10,991 nt of DNA from Phycisphaeraceae bacterium (GTDB taxonomy: Bacteria; Planctomycetota; Phycisphaerae; Phycisphaerales; Phycisphaeraceae), in NCBI GenBank assembly GCA_020851395.1, contig JADZCW010000251.1, positions 1-10,991 of the forward strand, read 5' to 3'. How positions within the stretch are numbered: the stretch's first letter is position 1; every line of letters starts with the position of its first letter. The notes below the pieces were generated by a model. The model made no database searches. It was not told the DNA's origin and was given only the letters and a program-made list of their open reading frames with translations. This document shows, in pieces, positions 1 to 6,678 of the stretch. A program made the translations under genes and the position numbers.

Positions 1-316
1 CGGGGGCCTGGCCGGACTTCTTGGCCTCCTTGAGCCGACGGGCGGCGACCTGCATCTTGTCCTCGCCCGAGCCGTCGGCCGAGGCGTCGTCGGTCATGTG
101 GCCGACGTCGGTGATGTTCATCACCTGGTGGACGGCCAGCCCCGAAAACTCCAGGAACCGGCGGAGCAGGTCGGCGAACAGGAAGCTACGGAAGTTCCCG
201 ATGTGAGCGAAGTCGTAGACCGTCGGGCCGCAGTTGTAGATGTAGACGTGGCCGGCCTCGATCGGGGCGAAGTCTTCGAGGCGGTGGGTCAGACTGTTGT
301 AGAAACGAATGTCCAT
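1..316 (-). CDS. cysS: Cysteinyl-tRNA synthetase, N-terminal part (partial)
   Basis: This is the first 105 residues of a class I aminoacyl-tRNA synthetase that charges tRNA-Cys in the cytoplasm; the rest lies beyond the left edge. The start ATG is at 316. Visible signatures are CGPTVYD at residues 29-35 (Cys29 is the expected first zinc ligand that recognises the cysteine thiol) and the ATP-binding HIGH-type motif, here HIGNFRS at 38-44, followed by MNITDVGHMTDD at 66-77. The HIGN variant with an acidic stretch after ITDVGHM occurs in a known subgroup of CysRS, so it is not a sign of decay. No clear Shine-Dalgarno sequence precedes the ATG. The gene lies 88 bp downstream of the CorC-like gene but appears to have its own promoter in that gap. 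The family assignment is firm; integrity of the catalytic KMSKS half cannot be judged here. Confidence 0.92.
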   Translation of the reverse strand, partial: MDIRFYNSLTHRLEDFAPIEAGHVYIYNCGPTVYDFAHIGNFRSFLFADLLRRFLEFSGLAVHQVMNITDVGHMTDDASADGSGEDKMQVAARRLKEAKKSGQAP

Positions 317-360
317 GGCAGGCTCGGCGAAGGTGCGGGTCGGCCGCGACGCAACGGTGA

Positions 361-389
361 AATCTAGCACAAACCGCCGGCGATGCCCA
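361..389 (-). promoter_or_regulatory. Candidate sigma70-type promoter of cysS
   Basis: On the minus strand the gap between the CorC-like gene and cysS contains TGGGCA (384-389), a 17-bp spacer, then TAGATT (361-366). The TAGATT box is preceded by TGC, as in an extended -10. Both hexamers match consensus at 4 of 6 positions and the spacing is optimal. The predicted transcript would start near 354, giving a leader of about 38 nt. No terminator is visible between the CorC-like gene and this site, so readthrough may also feed cysS. Confidence 0.5.
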
Positions 390-404
390 GGAGATGGGAG
401 ATGG

Positions 405-1730
405 TTATTCAGCCTGCCGGCTCGAGGTCACCGCCTGGGCAGTTCGGCCGGAGGCGCTGAGGCTCTCGACGCGCAGCCGGTTGATCTTGGTCCTCTCGGC
501 CTGGAGCACGACCAAGCGGACCCCGGCCCCGGGGATGTCCACCGTCTCGCCAGCGATGGGGATGTGCCCGAGGGTGGAGAAGACCAGCCCCCCCACCGTG
601 TCGTAATCCTCGGACTCGGGCAGATCGAGATCCATGGCGTCATTGAGCTCGTCGACGCGGACGCGGGCGTCAACCTCGGCGGTGCGGGCGTCGAGCCGGC
701 TGATGCGCGGCTGGTCCTGGGCCGATTCGTACTCGTCCTGGATGTCGCCGACGAGTTCCTCAATCACGTCCTCGATGCTGACCAGGCCCGCCGTGCCCCC
801 GTACTCGTCCAGGACGATGGCCAGATGAACCTTGCGGGCCTTGAACTCGGCCAGGAGCTCCTGGACGGGCTTGCTCTCGGGGACGATCAGGGCGTCGCGG
901 AGGATGGCCTTGAGGTCCAGCGGCTGGGCGTCGGAGCCCAGGAAGCGGATCAGGTCCTTGACGTAGAGCAGGCCGACGATGTCGTCGAGGCTCTCACGGT
1001 AGACGGGGTAACGGCTGAAACCGTTGTCGAGAATGGCCTGGCGGACCTGGGCCAGGTCGGAGTTGATCTCGACGCCCACCATGTCCGTGCGCGGGGTCAT
1101 GATCTGCCCGGCGGTGACGGAGCGGAACTCGAAGACGGCCTCGATCATCTGCTTCTGCAGGGCGTCGACGTGGCCCTCCCCGATGTGCTCCTCGACGACG
1201 GACATGACCTGATCCGTCACGGCCTCGTCGGCGGGGGTGGGCTCGTCGGTCTCGGCCCCGGAGATGCGGCGGACCATGGGGTCGGCCAGGTGCAGCAGGC
1301 GCAGCAGCGGCAGCAGCACGCGTTGCACGGCCAGCAGAAATGGCAGGGAGCGGACGAGGATGGCCTCGGAGCGGTAGCGGGCCCAACTGGTGGGAACGGC
1401 CACCGCCAGGATGCTGACGAACGTGCCGGCGACGAGGAAGGCCACGAGGTAGATCAGGCCGATCGTCCACCGCCCGTTGAAGTGGGCCTCGAAGTAGTAG
1501 AGGACCGCCAGCAGGACGATCAGGTTCAGCACCGTCCGGAGCGTGGCCGTCATGAGCTGGAGGGAGACCAGCCGATCGTTGAGGATGTCCAGACGGTCGA
1601 GCTGGCCCCGGGCCTCGAAGAGTTCAGCGAGCTTGCCTCGGTTGAACCACTTGAGCGCGAGGTTGCTGGCGGCGAAGTAGCCGCTGAGTAGGCTGGCGAG
1701 CAGTGCGATCAGGAGGGCGGAGTCGGTCAC
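405..1730 (-). CDS. CNNM/CorC (HlyC/TlyC) family membrane protein with CBS pair
   Basis: This is a 441-residue integral membrane protein of the family annotated as hemolysin-like, CorC or UPF0053, whose members are linked to divalent cation (Mg/Co) transport. The N-terminal third is hydrophobic: a segment at about 4-22, then about 63-80 and 89-112, as in the DUF21/CNNM transmembrane domain. A CBS pair spans about 207-335, with the hallmark MTPRTDM at 211-217 and VLDEYGGTAGLVSIEDVIEE at 306-325. The C-terminal CorC_HlyC domain follows at about 345-425 (DYDTVGGLV at 376-384). I chose the GTG at 1730 because it overlaps the ybeY stop as GTGA, which implies translational coupling. A longer frame reaching 1943 only adds a Pro/Arg-rich antisense-like extension inside ybeY. 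The substrate cannot be deduced from sequence. Confidence 0.9.
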   Translation of the reverse strand: MTDSALLIALLASLLSGYFAASNLALKWFNRGKLAELFEARGQLDRLDILNDRLVSLQLMTATLRTVLNLIVLLAVLYYFEAHFNGRWTIGLIYLVAFLVAGTFVSILAVAVPTSWARYRSEAILVRSLPFLLAVQRVLLPLLRLLHLADPMVRRISGAETDEPTPADEAVTDQVMSVVEEHIGEGHVDALQKQMIEAVFEFRSVTAGQIMTPRTDMVGVEINSDLAQVRQAILDNGFSRYPVYRESLDDIVGLLYVKDLIRFLGSDAQPLDLKAILRDALIVPESKPVQELLAEFKARKVHLAIVLDEYGGTAGLVSIEDVIEELVGDIQDEYESAQDQPRISRLDARTAEVDARVRVDELNDAMDLDLPESEDYDTVGGLVFSTLGHIPIAGETVDIPGAGVRLVVLQAERTKINRLRVESLSASGRTAQAVTSSRQAE

Positions 1731-2293
1731 TGGGCGTTTCTCGCGGGCGGTGCGGTGAAGACCTTGCCTAAACCCAGGTGGGCCAGGACCTGGTCCTCGA
1801 GGGCGTGCATCCGGCGGAACTTCCGAGGGTCGTGGTCGTCGTGTCCGAGCAGGTGGAGCAGGCCGTGGACGGCGTAGAGCAGGAGCTCGGTGCGCGTGTC
1901 GTGGCCGCGCCGGCGGGCCTGCCGGCGGGCCTGGTCGCGGCAAAGGATCAGCTCGCCCTCGAGCGTCTTCTGGCCCGGCTCGCGGAGGTCGAAGGTCAGC
2001 ACGTCCGTGGTGCCGGGGATGTTGGAGAATTGCTGGTGGAGAGAGGCCATCCGGCGGTCACCGACGATCGCGACGCTCAGGCGGCCCTTGCGGACGCCGA
2101 GGCGGTGCGCGGCTTGGGTGAGGCGGGTGGGAAGCCAGCGGGCCGCGGGAGGCTCGACGTCTTGTCCGAAGATGCGGCAATCGACGTCCACCGCCTGGCC
2201 GCTAGCGGGTGTAGGGCTGGCCTTGGCTGCGTCCCGAGGTGGGCGAGTCTTGTTGGTACGGGGCTTTAGACGCTTAGGGGTGGTCGCGGGCAA
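1727..2293 (-). CDS. ybeY: Endoribonuclease YbeY, rRNA maturation factor
   Basis: YbeY is a zinc-dependent single-strand endoribonuclease acting in 16S rRNA 3'-end maturation and late ribosome quality control. The metal-binding block reads HGLLHLLGHDDHD at residues 143-155. His143 and His147 are the first two ligands. The usual third His position is an Asp here, with His151 and His154 flanking it, so the third ligand is probably one of these. The sequence GTTDVLTFDL at 94-103 is the other conserved family block. The frame opens with TTG at 2293 directly after an in-frame TAA. That gives 188 residues, with a basic, Pro-rich N-terminal extension of about 34 residues. A GTG at 2191 would give 154 residues, the usual family length, and is the likely alternative start; neither start has a clear Shine-Dalgarno. 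It overlaps the CorC-like gene by 4 nt, a common neighbour of ybeY. Confidence 0.92.
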   Translation of the reverse strand: MPATTPKRLKPRTNKTRPPRDAAKASPTPASGQAVDVDCRIFGQDVEPPAARWLPTRLTQAAHRLGVRKGRLSVAIVGDRRMASLHQQFSNIPGTTDVLTFDLREPGQKTLEGELILCRDQARRQARRRGHDTRTELLLYAVHGLLHLLGHDDHDPRKFRRMHALEDQVLAHLGLGKVFTAPPARNAQ

Positions 2294-2405
2294 GGCTTAG
2301 GCGTGGTAGTCGTGCAAATGGGGTCCAGATCGTCCCGACGACGATGGGCAACGCTGGAGTCTACACGCCTGGGGAACGGGGGGAAAGCCGAGCGAGAGCC
2401 CATCG

Positions 2406-2460
2406 ACTGCAAACCATCGGTAAAGCGCTGTCAATCAATCGATTAGATTTTATTAAATAT
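2406..2460 (-). promoter_or_regulatory. Candidate promoter with AT-rich upstream element for ybeY-corC
   Basis: The 190-bp gap 2294-2483 contains the most AT-rich tract of the window (about 2431-2470). Read on the minus strand, this tract leads into a perfect TTGACA (2429-2434). A hexamer TGCAGT follows at 17 bp (2406-2411); it is a poor -10 (3 of 6). The AT tract immediately upstream of the -35 resembles an UP element. Transcription would begin near 2400, about 107 nt before the TTG start of ybeY, leaving a fairly long leader. The -35 and AT tract are seen directly; the promoter assignment is inference. The rest of the gap shows nothing recognisable. Confidence 0.45.
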
Positions 2461-2483
2461 GTGAGAAAATGGGGTAGTAGGCC

Positions 2484-2909
2484 TCAGAGCGGCTTACGGC
2501 AGTCGCGGCGTTTGATCATGGTGACGGTTCGGCCGCCCTGGCTGAATTTCACATCGGTCATATACTGCCGCATGAGCATGACCCCCCTGCCGCTGGGCCG
2601 GGTCAGATTCTCTTCGAGGGTGGGATCAGGCACGCCGTCGGGGTCGAAGCCGGGGCCCTGGTCGGTGACGGAGATGGTGGCCTCCTCGTCGGTGATTTCG
2701 TAGCTGACCGTCACCACCTTCCGGGGGTCGCCCTGGTTGCCGTGGCGGACAGCGTTGCAGAAGGCCTCGTCGAGCGAGAGCTGGATGGCGAAGACCGCCG
2801 CGTCGGGGAAATCATGGGAGCGGACGGCCTGGACCACCTGCTGCCGCAGCTCGGCCAGGGCCTGGGGGTTGCTGGCGACGACCATGGTCTTGGTGGACGA
2901 GCCGGCCAT
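2484..2909 (-). CDS. RsbW/SpoIIAB-like serine kinase anti-sigma factor (HATPase_c)
   Basis: This 141-residue protein consists of a single GHKL ATPase domain of the RsbW/SpoIIAB/BtrW type. The N box is SLDEAFCNAVRHGN (45-58), with the Mg-coordinating Asn52. The G1 box is DQGPGFD (83-89) and the G2 box is SGRGVMLM (106-113). Such proteins bind and silence a sigma factor or another partner, and phosphorylate a STAS-domain antagonist. Proteins of exactly this size and layout work in partner switches. The start ATG at 2909 has GGAGG about 11 nt upstream, slightly distant. It lies 97 bp downstream of the STAS gene on the same strand, which supplies the expected cognate partner. No sigma factor or PP2C phosphatase gene is in the window, so the target is unknown. 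Confidence 0.87.
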   Translation of the reverse strand: MAGSSTKTMVVASNPQALAELRQQVVQAVRSHDFPDAAVFAIQLSLDEAFCNAVRHGNQGDPRKVVTVSYEITDEEATISVTDQGPGFDPDGVPDPTLEENLTRPSGRGVMLMRQYMTDVKFSQGGRTVTMIKRRDCRKPL

Positions 2910-2978
2910 GAAACCTGGACGCCTCCGTCGAATCAGGGATGGAAAACCGGGTGTGCCGTTCGATAAATCCTAGGACTA

Positions 2979-2995
2979 CCGGAATAAATTTCCGG
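2979..2995 (-). repeat. Short perfect hairpin after the STAS gene
   Basis: The two arms CCGGAA and TTCCGG are perfectly complementary around a 5-nt loop (TAAAT on the plus strand). The hairpin begins about 11 nt past the STAS stop codon on the minus strand and lies within the 97-bp gap before the HATPase gene. No T tract follows, so it is a poor intrinsic terminator. It could be an attenuating or mRNA-stabilising element that adjusts the ratio of the STAS protein to the kinase. Confidence 0.4.
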
Positions 2996-3006
2996 GGGCG
3001 GGGGGG

Positions 3007-3366
3007 TTAGCGGAAGCTGGATTGGGCTTGCTGGGTGTCTTCGTGGATCTGGAAGAGCTTGTTGAGCTTGGTGATGGTGAAGACCTCGTAGATCTGGGGG
3101 TCGATGTGGGCCAGGCGGAGCTGACCGCCCTTCTTGCGGACCTTGTTGTTGATGTTGATGAGCATGCCCAGGGCGGCGGAGGACAGGTGCTCGACGCCCT
3201 TGAAGCTGATCAGGAGCTTGGGGTTGGCCGTCTGGTCGATGATCTGGCCGATCTCGTCGCCGATGCGTTGGATCAGGGCTTCTTCGAGGACGTTGCGTTC
3301 GAGGAAGCTGACGCGGGTGACATCGCCGTCGATCTCGACGACCAGGCGTGAATCTTTCGCGGGCAT
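3007..3366 (-). CDS. STAS-domain anti-sigma factor antagonist (RsbV/SpoIIAA-like)
   Basis: This 119-residue cytosolic protein is a single STAS domain, the class that frees a sigma factor by binding its RsbW-type kinase and is switched off by serine phosphorylation. The segment KLLISFKGVEHLSSAALGML (50-69) corresponds to the family core with the phospho-acceptor region; Ser62 or Ser63 is the likely site. The start ATG at 3366 is preceded by GGAG with 7-nt spacing and by a good promoter. An upstream-extended frame to 3573 runs through the promoter and is rejected. A C-terminal tail after about residue 108 (EDTQQAQSSFR) is polar and probably disordered. Together with the downstream HATPase it forms a two-gene partner-switch module. 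Family recognition is good; the pathway controlled is unknown. Confidence 0.87.
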   Translation of the reverse strand: MPAKDSRLVVEIDGDVTRVSFLERNVLEEALIQRIGDEIGQIIDQTANPKLLISFKGVEHLSSAALGMLININNKVRKKGGQLRLAHIDPQIYEVFTITKLNKLFQIHEDTQQAQSSFR

Positions 3367-3400
3367 CGGCGTTCTCCGGGATGAATTGCAGGGCCAGGCG

Positions 3401-3429
3401 AATGTAGGCCTGCGGGGGTGGGGTGTCAA
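3401..3429 (-). promoter_or_regulatory. Promoter of the STAS-HATPase operon
   Basis: On the minus strand a perfect TTGACA (3424-3429) is followed after exactly 17 bp by TACATT (3401-3406), a 4-of-6 match to TATAAT. Predicted transcription starts near 3394, giving a leader of about 28 nt that contains the GGAG ribosome-binding site. This is the cleanest protein-gene promoter in the window. It looks like a housekeeping (sigma70/SigA) promoter rather than an alternative-sigma one. Confidence 0.72.
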
Positions 3430-3493
3430 CCAAATCGGCCGTGAGAATGCGTCCAAGCGTGCATGGGCATCATCGGCTGGCGGGGCGAGAGTC

Positions 3494-3528
3494 TTGACAT
3501 GGCTGGACGGGCATGGGGGCGTTACACT
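3494..3528 (+). promoter_or_regulatory. Possible promoter of the LysM gene (atypical spacing)
   Basis: Ahead of the LysM gene the plus strand carries a perfect TTGACA (3494-3499) and a TACACT (3523-3528) resembling a -10 box. The spacer is 23 bp, too long for an ordinary sigma70 promoter. Either only one of the two boxes is used, or the promoter needs an activator that twists the spacer. Divergent transcription of the STAS operon begins about 100 bp to the left. Confidence 0.3.
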
Positions 3529-3556
3529 GTTGCCAATCGGCATGGAGGCTCGAGTC

Positions 3557-4429
3557 ATGAAGAATCCGTACAACGTGGCCTTGGTGTTGACGGTGGCGAT
3601 CTGTCTGCTGATCGTCGGCTACCACTTCTTGTACCAGGACAACCCACCGCAGGGCGGCGAGATGGTGCGTCTGGGCCAGGCGAGCGACACGTCGGGCCGG
3701 CTGACGTTCGGCGCCTCGCCGGCGTCGGACCCGAGCCGTCCGAGTCCGAACCAGCCGGGGCCGAACCCGCTGGGCGCGACGTCGACCTATGCACCGGGTT
3801 CGCCGATCACGCCGCCGCCCTCGGGCTCGCAGGCGCAGCCCGTGACGCCGCCACCCGCGCCGGCCGCGGCCGTGAGCACGCCCCCGCCGACACCAGCACC
3901 CACGGTGACCCTGCCCGGCGGCATGACCGCGGTGGGCGCGCCGACCCCGGCGGTCCGGCCCGTTGAGCCGGGCACGGGCCTGACCGGCAGCGGCGTCCGC
4001 TCGACGAGCGTCCCGGCGGACGGGACACGCCCCTACACCATCAAGGCCGGCGACACCTTCGCCTCGATCGCCGTGAGCGTCTACGGCGCGGACCACTACT
4101 GGAGGGAGATCTCGCAGGCCAATCCGCGCGTCGATCCGGCCAAGCTCTCGGTCGGGCAGGTGATCCGTCTGCCGAGCCTGGCCCAGATCCACAACGAGCA
4201 GCAGCAGACGACCACCACGGCTGAGCCTCCGCAGCCGGCGCCGTCGGGCGTGACCTACACCGTGCGTCCGGGCGACACGCTCTGGTCGGTGGCGGTGCAG
4301 CACTACGGCGACGGGCGGCTGTGGCGGACGATCTTCAACGCCAACAAGAAGGCGCTGAACAACAACCCCGATCAGCTCGATGCGGGGACGAAACTGGTCA
4401 TCCCCCCGGCCCCGCAAGGGGCACGTTGA
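3557..4429 (+). CDS. Membrane-anchored protein with two LysM domains
   Basis: This 290-residue protein has an N-terminal hydrophobic segment (about 7-26: NVALVLTVAICLLIVGYHFL), best read as a signal anchor. A long Pro/Ala/Ser/Thr-rich linker follows (about 57-140). Two LysM modules complete it: residues 159-206 (YTIKAGDTFASIA at 160-172) and 233-283 (YTVRPGDTLWSVA at 235-247). LysM domains bind N-acetylglucosamine-containing glycans, usually peptidoglycan, so the protein probably tethers the inner membrane to the wall. No catalytic domain is present. The start ATG at 3557 has GGAGG 8 nt upstream; the frame is open further left, but that part overlaps the divergent promoter and STAS gene. The Gln/Thr run between the LysM domains (about 214-222) is a flexible joint. 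Function beyond wall binding is unknown. Confidence 0.86.
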   Translation: MKNPYNVALVLTVAICLLIVGYHFLYQDNPPQGGEMVRLGQASDTSGRLTFGASPASDPSRPSPNQPGPNPLGATSTYAPGSPITPPPSGSQAQPVTPPPAPAAAVSTPPPTPAPTVTLPGGMTAVGAPTPAVRPVEPGTGLTGSGVRSTSVPADGTRPYTIKAGDTFASIAVSVYGADHYWREISQANPRVDPAKLSVGQVIRLPSLAQIHNEQQQTTTTAEPPQPAPSGVTYTVRPGDTLWSVAVQHYGDGRLWRTIFNANKKALNNNPDQLDAGTKLVIPPAPQGAR

Positions 4430-4449
4430 CAGGTCCGCGGGTCGGGCGA

Positions 4450-4524
4450 CCCACGGCGCACGGAGCGTTCTTGCGGTGCGGTCGCACCGTGGGAGAAAGA
4501 GATCGCGGGCCGCGGGCCCGCGGG
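4450..4524. repeat. Cluster of inverted repeats between the LysM and oxidoreductase genes
   Basis: The 123-bp gap 4430-4552 holds two strong symmetrical elements. CGGTGCG (4474-4480) and CGCACCG (4483-4489) form a 7-bp perfect stem around GT. CCGCGGGCCCGCGG (4510-4523) is a 14-bp perfect palindrome. CCCACGG near 4451 can also pair with CCGTGGG near 4486, giving a larger alternative fold that competes with the first hairpin. There is no T tract, so neither is a standard intrinsic terminator. They may end LysM transcription by another route, stabilise its mRNA, or be operator sites for the following operon. I see no convincing promoter hexamers here. Confidence 0.45.
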
Positions 4525-4552
4525 CAAACATTGAGCGTGGCGTGAGGCGACG

Positions 4553-5851
4553 ATGACGTTGGCCGGACCGGTGAAACTCGACGCCGTGATCTTCGGCGGC
4601 GGCGCGGCGGGGCTGTGGCTCCTGGACGATCTGCGCAGGTTCGGGTACCGGGCTCTGCTGCTCGAGTGTGCCGCGCTGGGGGCGGGGCAGACGATCGCCT
4701 CGCAGGGGATCATCCACGGGGGGCTGAAGTACAGCCTCGGGGGGCTCTTGACGGAGTCGGCCGAGGCCGTGGCGAAGATGCCGGAGTTGTGGCGCCGGTG
4801 CCTCGAGGGCCGTGACCAGCCGGACCTGAGCGACACCCGGATCCGCGCCGACGCCTGCCACATCTGGCGGACGCGCTCGCTGCGGTCGTGGCTGGGGTTC
4901 TCGGGCGCGAAGGTGAGCCTGCGGGTGCGTCCGCAGAAGATCGAGAAGACGGTGTGGCCGGCGGCGCTGCGCGGGGCGTCGTCGGTGATGCGGATCGAGG
5001 AGCCGGTGATCGACCCGGCGAGCTTCCTGCACGGCCTGTTCCAGGCCAACCGGTCGCGGGTGCTGCGGATCGACGAGCAGACGGGGCTGGAATTCACCTT
5101 CAAGAAGACGAAAAAGAACGGCGGGGTGGACACGGTCTTGATGCGTTCACCGGCCAACGGCACGCGGATGGTGCTGCGTCCGCGCCACGTGATCCTGGCG
5201 GCGGGGCAGGGCAACGAGGACCTTCGTCGGCGCCTGAACCTGCCAGGAGGGACGATGCAGCGTCGTGGCGTGCAGATGGTCGTGGCCCGGGGGAAGCTGC
5301 CGGCCGTCTTCGGGCACTGCGTCGACGGGGCCCGCACGCGGGTGACGATCACCACCATCGACAACTTCCACGGCGAGACGGTATGGCAGATCGGCGGCAA
5401 GGTCTCCGAGGATGGGGTGAACATGGGGCCTACCGAGCTGATCCGCCACGCGATCAAGGAGCTGCATCACACCCTGCCGGCGGTCGACCTGTCGGCGGTG
5501 GAGTGGACGACGTACAAGATCGACAAGGCCGAGGCGGCCACCCCCGGTAAGCGCCGGCCGGACCATGAACACGCGGCGATCGACGGCAACATCGTCACCG
5601 CCTGGCCGACCAAGCTGGTGCTGGCGCCGGTGCTGGCCCGGCGGATCGTGGACATGATCGGCAAGCCGGCAGGCCACAACGTCTCGCACGGCTCGGGCGT
5701 CTGGCTGCGCGAGTCGTCCGGCGAGACGTGGACCAGCGCGGCCGACGACCATGACCCGGACTACCCCGACCAGGTGCTGGCCGAGTGGCCGCGCCCGCGC
5801 GTCGCCGCCCCGCCGTGGGAGCTCGCCACCAAGTGGTACACCAACCCCTAG
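4553..5851 (+). CDS. FAD-dependent oxidoreductase (DAO/GlpD-like)
   Basis: This 432-residue flavoprotein belongs to the DAO superfamily, which includes glycerol-3-phosphate dehydrogenase and L-2-hydroxyglutarate oxidase. The dinucleotide-binding motif is FGGGAAG at residues 14-20, at the end of the first beta strand, and Glu39 in ALLLE is the expected ribose-binding acid. SQGIIHGGLKY (50-60) resembles the second conserved block of GlpD-type enzymes (IHGGLRY). A later HVILAAGQGNEDL segment (214-226) matches the second FAD-contact strand. No signal peptide or membrane segment is seen, so it is cytosolic or peripheral. GAGG lies 5 nt before the ATG. The last 19 nt overlap the aldo/keto reductase frame, implying coupled expression and perhaps a shared oxidation-reduction pathway. 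The substrate cannot be assigned from sequence. Confidence 0.85.
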   Translation: MTLAGPVKLDAVIFGGGAAGLWLLDDLRRFGYRALLLECAALGAGQTIASQGIIHGGLKYSLGGLLTESAEAVAKMPELWRRCLEGRDQPDLSDTRIRADACHIWRTRSLRSWLGFSGAKVSLRVRPQKIEKTVWPAALRGASSVMRIEEPVIDPASFLHGLFQANRSRVLRIDEQTGLEFTFKKTKKNGGVDTVLMRSPANGTRMVLRPRHVILAAGQGNEDLRRRLNLPGGTMQRRGVQMVVARGKLPAVFGHCVDGARTRVTITTIDNFHGETVWQIGGKVSEDGVNMGPTELIRHAIKELHHTLPAVDLSAVEWTTYKIDKAEAATPGKRRPDHEHAAIDGNIVTAWPTKLVLAPVLARRIVDMIGKPAGHNVSHGSGVWLRESSGETWTSAADDHDPDYPDQVLAEWPRPRVAAPPWELATKWYTNP

Positions 5852-6603
5852 GCAAGCTCGGCCTGCCCGTGACGCCCATCGGCTTCGGCGCGTTCAAGAT
5901 CGGCCGCAACGTCGGCGCCAAGTATCCACAGGCCTACGACCTGCCCAGCGAGCAGGACGCGGCCAGGCTGCTCAACGGCGTGCTCGACCTGGGCGTGAAC
6001 CTGATCGACACCGCCCCGTCTTACGGGCTGAGCGAGGAGCGGATCGGGCGAGCAATCGGGCATCGCCGGGCGGAATACGTCCTGGCGACCAAGGTCGGCG
6101 AGCGGTTCGAGGGGGGAAAGTCGAGCTTTGCGTTCTCCGCCCACGAGGTGCGCGCGAGCCTGGAGGCGAGCCTGCGCCGGCTGCGGGCCGAGGCGGTGGA
6201 CCTGCTCTTGATTCACTCCGACGGGCGAGACGAGTGGATCCAGACGCAGACGGACACCGTCGAGGGGTTGCAGGACGTCAAGAAGCGAGGTCTGACGCGG
6301 GGGATCGGGCTCTCAGGCAAGACGGTCGCGGGGGCGATGCGGGCGTTGGACTGGGCGGACGTGCTGGCGGTGGAGTTCCACCAGGACAACGACAGCCACC
6401 GTGCGGTAATCCAGGAGGCCCACCGCCGCGGGGTCGGGGTGCTGGTGAAGAAGGGGCTGGCGTCGGGGCGTCTGGCGGCGGGGGAGGCGATCCAATGGGT
6501 GCTGGGCGAGGCCGGGGTGACAAGTCTTCTGATCGGCACTTTGGATTTGCGTCACATTGAGGATAATATCGCCGTCGCCGAGATGGTCCGACCGACGGCC
6601 TAG
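5833..6603 (+). CDS. Aldo/keto reductase
   Basis: This is a 256-residue NAD(P)H-dependent oxidoreductase of the AKR superfamily (TIM barrel). The full catalytic tetrad is visible: Asp59 and Tyr64 in NLIDTAPSYG, Lys87 in LATKVGE, and His128 in LLLIHSDG. I chose the GTG at 5833 because it gives MVHQPLGKLGLPVTPIGFGA, the classic AKR N-terminus. A GGGAG lies about 11 nt upstream inside the preceding gene. An in-frame ATG at 5785 would add 16 residues of Arg/Ala-rich sequence without family similarity. It starts 19 nt before the flavoprotein stop, so the two are probably translated in tandem. The length is at the short end for AKRs, with compact loops. The closest functional class (sugar dehydrogenase or L-fucose/galactose type) is not resolvable here. 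Confidence 0.87.
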   Translation: MVHQPLGKLGLPVTPIGFGAFKIGRNVGAKYPQAYDLPSEQDAARLLNGVLDLGVNLIDTAPSYGLSEERIGRAIGHRRAEYVLATKVGERFEGGKSSFAFSAHEVRASLEASLRRLRAEAVDLLLIHSDGRDEWIQTQTDTVEGLQDVKKRGLTRGIGLSGKTVAGAMRALDWADVLAVEFHQDNDSHRAVIQEAHRRGVGVLVKKGLASGRLAAGEAIQWVLGEAGVTSLLIGTLDLRHIEDNIAVAEMVRPTA

Positions 6604-6678
6604 GACCTGATCCGGGGCTCGGTCGAAGTTGGTGACTCGCCCCTGCCGTCACAAACGTGGTATCGTCACACCCCCAAT

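Noticed and set aside
309..1691. 460-residue open frame on the plus strand opposite the CorC-like gene
   Set aside because: It is fully antisense to a gene with clear CBS and CorC motifs. Its translation is low-complexity Val/Asp/Gly/Leu-rich, typical of a GC-driven shadow frame.
2344..2703. 119-residue plus-strand frame covering the AT-rich gap
   Set aside because: Its second half is antisense to the HATPase gene, it has no ribosome-binding site and it shows no recognisable domain.
3470..5032. 520-residue open frame on the minus strand across the LysM and flavoprotein genes
   Set aside because: It is Arg/Pro/Gly-rich, spans two unrelated real genes and their gap, and shows no domain motif.
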